Assembly: GCF_001625195.1 (NCBI RefSeq)
Contig: NC_054389.1
Coordinates: 10,412,520-10,476,519 of the forward strand
Source of the DNA: Drechmeria coniospora
Lineage: Eukaryota > Ascomycota > Sordariomycetes > Hypocreales > Ophiocordycipitaceae
Reading direction: 5' to 3'
Length of the DNA stretch: 64,000 bases
Part shown: positions 57,362 to 64,000 of the stretch, one piece after another
Numbering within the stretch: position 1 is the first letter of the stretch
Layout of the letters: every line of letters starts with the position of its first letter
Translations under genes and position numbers: made by a program
Notes under the pieces: model-generated
What the model was told of the DNA's origin: nothing
The model's input: only the letters and a program-made list of their open reading frames with translations
The model's database searches: none

Positions 57362-59583
57362 ATGGCCAGCAAAGTCCTTCGGGCCATCGTGCGCAACGAT
57401 GCGATGCGGGCCGACCCCGACGACATCTACGGATGGCGCATCTTTGCTCTCGCCGGCGCCTCCTGCTTCGGCGGCATGCTCTTCGGCTGGGACACGGGAG
57501 CCATCGGTGGCATCCTCGCCCTGCCAGCCTTCCAGCAGACCTTTGGCACCGGCGGCAACGCCGACCTCGAGCAGAACATCGTTTCCACCCTGCAGGCTGG
57601 CTGCTTCGCCGCCTGCTTCGTCACCTCGTGGCTGACGGAAAGGTACGGTCGAAGGCGTTGCCTCGTCGCCACGGGAGCCATCGCCGTCGTCGGCGTCGTC
57701 CTGCAGACGGCTTCGGCCGCCAACGGCACGCTGGCCATCATGTACGTCGGCAGGTTCGTCGCCGGCCTCGGCGTCGGAGCAGCCTCGACCCTGACGCCCC
57801 TCTACGTGTCCGAGTGTGCTCCGAGGTCCATTCGGGGCGGCCTGACCGGTACGTAAGCCGGCGGACGGGACGGACGATCGGTGCCGCGCGCTTCGGGGAG
57901 AATGACGGCCAACAAACGTCGTCGGCAGCCATCTACCAGCTCTTCATCGTCACCGGCATCATGCTGGCTTTCTGGTACTGCATCGCCGGAATGTCTTCTC
58001 TCTTCCGTCTGACGACATTCAGGGTCAACTACGGCTGCCTACTGCACGTCGCAACGCCCGCCGTCTACCTCGTCCCCCTTTCGCTCCAGGCCCTCCCCGC
58101 CTTGTACGTGTGTGTACGCGGCAAGGGGCGCTGGTCACGACGGCTAACTTTGTCCAAGCCTTCTCATCCTGGGCATGTTGCTGGCTCCCGAGAGGTATTC
58201 TCCCCACTCGCCTCGATTCGTCGCCATCGCTGACGGTGACGGGTCCAACCATAGCCCTCGTTGGTGTGCGAGCAAAGACAACTGGGATGAGGCGTCCAAG
58301 ATACTTGTCCAACTGAGAGGGTACGTCAGCTGCGGCCTACGGATCGCCTTGGCCATGGGAATGGTCCACTCCATGATTCGGTGCCCAGCTCCAGGCTTCC
58401 GTGTCGTGCTGACGGCAAGCAGCCTCCCCGCCGACTCGGAATACGTCTCGACGGAGATGCAGGAAATGGCCAATCAGCTGGCTCTGGAACGAAGGCTGAC
58501 GGGCGACGCGACGGCAAAGACGCTCCTGCGAGAGATGGTCCGGATTCCCGGGAACCGCAACAGAGCCATCATCTCGGTTGTCCTCATGATTTGCCAGCAG
58601 ATGACGGGCGTCAATGCCATCGTAAGGCCACCTCCTCCTCACCGTGGGCCTGTTCGAAGCCTGCCTCCTCACGATGCACCTCGGTCCAGAACTATTACGC
58701 CCCTCAAATATTCAAAAACCTGGGCATGACGGGCACCCGACCCTCACTGTTCGCGACCGGCGTCTACGGCATCGTCAAGACTGTGGCGTGCGCCGCCTTC
58801 CTCATCTTCGTCGCCGACTCGCTCGGTCGCCGCTGGAGCCTGCTGTGGACGAGCGCGGCCCAGGCCGTTGTCCTGTTCATCATCGGCATCTACGGTCGAG
58901 TGCAACCGCCGATCGGAGGCGAAGCGGTACGTCGTGTCGACGCTGGCAGGGTGCCTGGCGCCGGAACGGACGGGCGCTGATGTCGAGTCCTGGACAGGTG
59001 ACGGCCTTTGGATACGTCGCCATCGCCTGCATCTACCTCTGGGCAGCGCAAGTGGAGTTTGCTGGGTGAGGGAGACGCGGCGTGCACGTCGCTGACGCCG
59101 TCGCAGCGCCTTTCAGTTCGGGTGGGGACCCGCCTGCTGGATACTCATCAGCGAGATGCCGACGGCTCGTCTGCGTGCCATGAATGTCGCCATCGCCGCC
59201 GCCACCCAGTGGCTTTTCAACTTCGTCATGGCTCGGAGTAAGGGGCAACCGTGTCGGACACGGGGCGAAGAGCGTGCTTGCTAACCTGCCGTTTCCGCAG
59301 CCGTGCTCACGATGCAGAAGACGATGGGAAGGGTCGGCTACGTAGGCTCAAGTCTTATCCGGGAAACCGTCACCGGCGTGAGAGACGCTCCGCTAACGCG
59401 ATTCCTCAGGGAATGTTCTTCATGTTTGCCGCCTTCGACGTCGCCATGGGCCTCTTTGTCTGGTTCTGCGTGCCCGAGACGAAGGGCATCAGCTTGGAAC
59501 GAATGGACGATCTCTTTGGCGACGCCGAGGCAGCCAAGTCCATCGAGGGGGGTGAGGTTGACCGTGCGGTGAGTGCGCGGTGA
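57362..59583 (+). CDS. MFS sugar transporter (SP family, Rco3/quinate-permease type)
   Basis: This is a plasma-membrane sugar porter with 12 expected spans. Eleven exons are predicted: 57362-57848, 57929-57974, 58023-58103, 58159-58194, 58255-58320, 58423-58621, 58690-58926, 58998-59047, 59107-59237, 59301-59341 and 59410-59583, giving 515 residues. Family signatures are G-W-D-T-G-A-I-G-G near 41, R-Y-G-R-R-R near 94, P-E-S-P-R near 215, [21 protein letters not shown] and P-E-T-K-G near 479. All splice phases are consistent. Intron 8 (59048-59106) uses a GC donor (GCAAGT), restoring [11 protein letters not shown]. Substrate cannot be told; the sequence is closest to what I know of glucose-sensor/transporter Rco3 and quinate permeases. 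The start MASKVLRAI is the one next to the conserved domain. Confidence 0.88.
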
Positions 59584-59688
59584 GCGTACGACGCAATGCC
59601 GTATTTCGCCGACGGAATTTGGCGCATTGAGGGGGCGACGTACCATGATCATGCTGTTGCAGTCGTCATAAGCGGGTACATGGCATGT

Positions 59689-59790
59689 ACAGATGCGTAC
59701 ACAGTAAGTAGCTGTACGTGCTGCGCGTCACATGACGACACAGATGCATACACAGTCAGTAGTTGTACGTGCTGCGCGTCACATGACGAC
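59689..59790. repeat. 51-bp tandem duplication
   Basis: Two head-to-tail 51-base copies (59689-59739, 59740-59790) differ at three positions and share GTACGTGCTGCGCGTCACAT. Confidence 0.9.
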
Positions 59791-60268
59791 ACAGATGGCG
59801 AAGGCTGGCACGAAAGATGGCTTCTGAGCAATGCTGAGAGAAAGATAATTTCTACTACTTCATTCTCTCTGCTCCTTACTCTCTATCGATATATATTGTA
59901 GTATCCATTGTACACCAGTAAATGTGATCGTCTCCTCCGCTCCATCTGTATTATCTGTGCACTTGTGCTCCTTGGTGTTTAGTAAGTACTGTAGGTATTG
60001 GCAGCTGGCAACATAATTACCCCACCATCATGAAGGAGATGGTAGCTACGGAGTACAGCTTATCGATTGGCCATTTCTGCGAAGCCGACCCCCTGTCAAG
60101 GTAATGGTGCTCATCAGGTAATATTACTCTTGTGCTGTGAGGGGTACGGTACCTGTCACCACTGGAGGACGGCATGTGCACTGCGGAGAGGTGAGCTTAC
60201 GGTACGCGTGTCACCCTCATCACCTCGACATTGTGTGGGCGAAAAGAGGGAAAAGGCGCAGGCGCCTA

Positions 60269-60368
60269 GGCATAAAGTGAAGGAAGGCGCAGGCAAATTA
60301 TGAACAAAGGCACAAGGCAGGCATAGAGTGAAGGAAGGCGCAGGTAATATTGCGAACAAAGGCGCAGG
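60269..60368. repeat. Second 51-bp-period tandem duplication
   Basis: Two copies starting at about 60269 and 60320 share AGTGAAGGAAGGCGCAGG and GAACAAAGGC, with several substitutions in between. The unit is unrelated to the array at 59689 but has the same period. Confidence 0.8.
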
Positions 60369-62131
60369 TCAATAATGATGACACGCCAAAGTACTTATTG
60401 TACGCGACGTCGTCGTTCGTTGCGAAACTCGTATCAGCTTCGTATTCAGCTCTCACCCTACGCGTTCGTGCAATGCAGCCGCCGCCTTTGGGACGATTTC
60501 AACGATAATAGCATGTTCCTTCTCAATGCGGGCGATTTGTTTCCAGCACAAGCTCGAGTTATTAATAACGGCCGGGGTACTGACACCTTCACTTGCATGT
60601 ACTTACAGTACTGCAACACTTACTACTGTAAGTACTTCCACGTTCAGCTAACCTGACGCACAAGTAACATCAGCAAGCGCAGGCAGGCTGTGCCATCCAT
60701 CTGTATTGGGGGAGCACTGCCTGAAGAGGAGTAAGTACTACTACTACAGAATGAATAGGAATGGTTTTCCCAAGGATCCAACACAATGCTTACCAATGTG
60801 GGCTGTGCCGTGGCTGTGCTGGTGGGGGGGGCACTGTGTCATGTCGCAGCTTTAGTAAGTACCCAAGTACTTCCTTGAATGAGCAGTGCACCTATTACCA
60901 CCCCAAAACACATGAAAGCCACGCGGCTGGTGCACGTTACCAGTCTCGACAGGGCAGCATAATACTAGTAACCAGCGAAACGAAGTAACAAACTAATAGT
61001 ATCTCCATCACACATCGCGTCCTTGCTAGTGGCTCTCGCCCTCTTTCCCGACCGACATGTATTACCTAGTCCTACGTTTGGATGTATTGTGCAGGAAAGT
61101 GCAGAAGCAGCTTTGTGCCGGCCAGTGTAAGTGAGAGTAGAGCCCGAATGCGGTGGCATACCAGCATCGACGTTCGTTCGAATTTCTCCTCGGTGACAGA
61201 GCATGAACGATGCTGGTGTACAGGTTCATGCAGAGTGCGTACAAGGAATACATGTACTTAGCCCTAGCCCTGAGTGTCAGTCCAAACGGCTACCAACGAG
61301 GTTATGAAACACTCACTTTTACAACAGCAGGTACGGCGCACCTCTTGATGCACTACAATGCACTACCAAGACCGCTCCGTACATAGCCTTACCAGTAATA
61401 GTAACTCCGTAATATACGTCACCGGCTGAAGCAATTTCGCAGCGTTTAATACAACCCCGCCCTAGTACGCAATAGGCATGACTTCTGCGAGCAGATCGAG
61501 CTGGAGAATCGCCCGGCATGGACTAGTCCCATCGAAGCCTTGAATTAATGAGCTCGTGCATACGGAGTAGCCCCCACGATAATTATTATGATCCGCAATC
61601 CCTCGAAATTCGCCCCGTTTGTGACAGGTACATGTTCAACCCTCCAATCAGGCACAGGTTCCGGCCGGTTCAGCTCTAACTTGTTATACTCCATACTGAC
61701 TACGCGGAGTTCCGGGCTGCGCTAACCTCTCTAGGGGTTTTCAATATACCTTCGTGAGAAACCCCAATGAACGTGACGTTACGTTTATGCAGGTCGTCAT
61801 GCGGAACATGGCAAAACAAGGAGAGTCCTAAGTGTGTTTGTAACTATGAGGGATGAGATCTTGTTTTGAAATGATCGAAGCGCCCATGTTTGCACAAGGC
61901 CGGAACAGAAAGTATTAATTCCAGCTCGTCCCGCCCGACGAACGAACGGGATCTACTGCAGAGAACATTCCCATTGTGCATGAACGCCTTCCCATACATA
62001 ATTACATCCATCCATCAATCCATTACGATACGATACGATACGATCAACTCCAAGCTGCTCCCCGCATACTGTAGGCTCCCACTTTTCAACTTCTTTTTTA
62101 TTCGCATTTGCTTACGCGAGCCAAAATTTAG

Positions 62132-64000
62132 ATGCACTTTTCCAAGCTGATCCTGGCCTCGGCCCTTGGGGCCTACGCTCGACCGTCTAACCGCGTCAAA
62201 ACGGTCGAGGCTCGCGACGGTGTCTTTAACCTAAACGATCAGGCAGCTGAATGTGTGCCTGCCTTGAAAGACGCCATCCGTTCAAATGATTCCCAAAAGA
62301 CCCTCTTGACAGACAACGGCAAGAACAAAGCAGGTACGATGGTGACGGGTCGGCAGTAGGCGAAAGGACAGGCTGGCTAACTGGTTGTTGCAGCTGGAGC
62401 AGAGAGGAAGGAGGAGGACTGCGCGAAAATTATCAGCAAATGGGCATCGCAACATGGCCTTCAATGCGAGTACAAGAACGGGGATGCGACTTGTTCGCTG
62501 TCGACGGATGGCGACACTAAAACCAAACACCAGTTCGACGACTTGAGACTAATGTTCCAACTTGCCGACGGTAATATGGCCGAGGTTGACTTCGATATTG
62601 GGCATACGTTCAATGGCATGAAAACGGTACCATTCGAATATCTTACCGATTTCTCCATGAAATACGAGCCCGATCCCAATGCTCAGTTGGAGCTTTTCGA
62701 CGTGCTTGGTACGTTCATCGTCAATGCCAGCCGCTCTCGATTACCTCGTCTAACTCTACTCTGTTTCCCCTAGAAATTGCCTTTGTTGCACGCCATACTT
62801 CGTCCGGCATTGAACTGCACAATACCGAGTATCACCCTGTAAAATCGCTCATAGGCGACAAGGGTGGCGATAAAAACAATATTCAGAAGCGTGCGAAGGG
62901 CGCCAAGGGTGCCAAGGGTGCCAAGGGTGCCAAGGACGATGAGGGTACTCAGGATGCGGCATTTGAGAAACTGCCCATCATGAAAGGCGAATTCGGGATC
63001 GGGAACTGGCGTGCCCAATTTGGAAAGCAAGCGTCATCATCGCAACAGCAGCCGCAGCCGCAGCCGCAGGATCAGGATCAGGATCAGCAACAGGACACAA
63101 CGAAGAAGGCAACCCAAGCAGGAAAGAAGGTGAAGTTGACGGATTGCGTCTTCTACGGTGATTACCTGTGGCCGGCGGAGGTCAAGAAGCAGGGTGGGTT
63201 CCTATCACCCGCCGACCGTCTGGCTCAGTCCGCGAATCAGCAGTCAACTACTCCGATGTCGGCCTATTCTCTTCAAACATACCTCGACGAGCAAAAGTCT
63301 CCAGATCAAACGTCCTACTTTCTACGAACCCACAAAACCTTTGGCGCGGCGGCCAAGGATGCGGCAGCTCAGGCGGCGAAATTGGGCGGCAAAGCAAATC
63401 CGGTGGTATACGTCGTTCATGCTTCACCAAACATGATCGACACGGGGCTGGGAGCGGCCGCCGCCGGAGGTATCGTCTGGTCCCAGGTCGTCGCCTGGGC
63501 CCAAGTGCCTCGCGACTATGCTCCGCCGACAGAGTTGCCGACGTCGAAGAAGGAAATGCAGACACACTTCAAGAAGGCTTTTCAAACCCAAAAGTTCAAC
63601 ATTTTCCAGAACAACACCGATTTCGACGCGAGCTTCAATAAATATACCGTCACGCAAGGCCAAACGCAGCTCCTGAAGCAATCGAGCGTCGAGTACGCAT
63701 TTCTGAACTTCATGAAGCAATACGGCTCCGCCGTGGGCTACAAGGGGAGAATGCCTCTGTTTTCGACCAGCGAACTGATCGACCATAAAGATTCGGCGGC
63801 GGCGAAGAGGAAGGGTGCCGTAGAGGCGCCGCACGATGAAGGCTTCTTCTCCATGATTGGACACTTCATCGAGAATCATCCGGTAGCCGTCGCGCTCTTG
63901 CCCGCCATCGCAGTGGTCAGCCTGATCCCCGTCCTTGGCGAGGCAGTCGACTTTGCCGCAGTGGCTGCTTTGGTCGGCGATGCGGTTGTGAATACGGTCG
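62132..64000 (+). CDS. Secreted heat-labile-enterotoxin-A-like protein, 3' end outside window
   Basis: Three exons are visible (62132-62333, 62394-62708, 62774->64000; introns 60 and 65 bases), giving 581 residues so far. Residues 1-18 form a signal peptide. Residues 70-200 are a Cys-containing region I do not recognise. Then come a G-A-K repeat after a K-R dibasic site and Q-P/Q-D repeats (about 268-285). From about 295 the layout follows the ADP-ribosylating enterotoxin A chain: a first strand F-Y-G-D, a K-K-Q-G-G-F-L-S-P turn, V-Y-V-V-H-A-S-P-N-M, and G-G-I-V-W-S-Q-V-V-A-W. The three catalytic positions of that family look altered: the usual Arg in the first strand is Tyr, the S-T-S strand reads Q-T-S, and the E-x-E pair before G-G-I is not seen (G-L-G-A-A-A-A). 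Near the edge a long hydrophobic stretch begins. Insect- and nematode-associated Hypocreales carry expanded families of this type. Confidence 0.78.

Larger units (their letters stand above)
59584..62131. other. Intergenic with two tandem duplications
   Basis: 2.5 kb without a supported gene. Two tandem duplications of 51-base period are present. TACGGAGTA words occur near 60048 and 61561. The stretch just before 62132 is AT-rich with CGATA repeats (62026-62043) and is probably the leader/promoter of the toxin-like gene. Confidence 0.5.

Noticed and set aside
59066..59106. 41-base GT-AG intron in the transporter
   Set aside because: Shorter than any other intron here and leaves six residues that break the family alignment; the GC-AG option at 59048 fits better.
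1..64000. tRNA or rRNA genes
   Set aside because: I looked for T-loop GTTCRANNC motifs with matching acceptor stems in the spacers and found none that fold; a tRNAscan-SE run would settle it.
1..64000. Secondary-metabolite gene cluster or transposon
   Set aside because: No PKS, NRPS, terpene cyclase, P450 or transposase/reverse-transcriptase domains were seen.

Overview
The window is nuclear DNA of a filamentous ascomycete. Short introns (48-171 bases, mostly 50-100) carry fungal donors and acceptors, genes stand singly on both strands, and coding DNA is GC-rich. Orthologues of filamentous-fungal housekeeping genes are easy to read. A secreted heat-labile-enterotoxin-A-like gene at the right edge points to Hypocreales, in the range of insect- or nematode-associated Ophiocordycipitaceae/Clavicipitaceae such as Drechmeria or Ophiocordyceps. 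That placement is inference.

Layout. 1-3539 (-): Neo1-type P4-ATPase flippase, 3' end outside the window. 5785-13581 (+): giant Sec16 with a large octapeptide repeat. 13999-15297 (-): Hus1. 16483-17018 (-): small single-pass membrane protein. 19898-25152 (+): Bni1/SepA-type formin. 25579-26349 (-): SNRNP27-like tri-snRNP protein. 26951-29631 (+): ER glucosidase I (GH63). 34416-34544 (+): candidate 42-residue protein behind an ATG-free leader. 35076-36962 (-): mitochondrial MnmE/Mss1. 37623-38564 (+): proteasome alpha6. 38946-39793 (-): LOG-family protein. 41583-42494 (+): F-box protein. 43512-43760 (-): small Cys-rich protein. 44744-45562 (+): atypical kinase-like protein. 46793-48949 (+): CLPTM1 family. 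50310-51458 (+): unknown protein with Cys pairs and a terminal CaaX box. 51785-52503 (-): Sec22. 53338-54540 (-): Elp5. 55781-56315 (-): ASXH-domain protein. 57362-59583 (+): MFS sugar transporter with ten introns. 62132->64000 (+): enterotoxin-A-like secreted protein.

The genes do not form one pathway or a secondary-metabolite cluster. Several serve the early secretory pathway and membranes (Neo1, Sec16, Sec22, glucosidase I, CLPTM1). Mss1 and Elp5 both belong to wobble-uridine tRNA modification, one in mitochondria and one in the cytosol.

Close to half of the window is non-coding. The spacers are full of recurring short words (TACTCCGTA/TACGGAGTA, GTACCTAGGTAC-like, ACATGTAC), minisatellites and microsatellites. 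No tRNA, rRNA, CRISPR array or intact transposon was seen. Exon boundaries come from reading splice signals together with protein-family continuity, not from transcripts.
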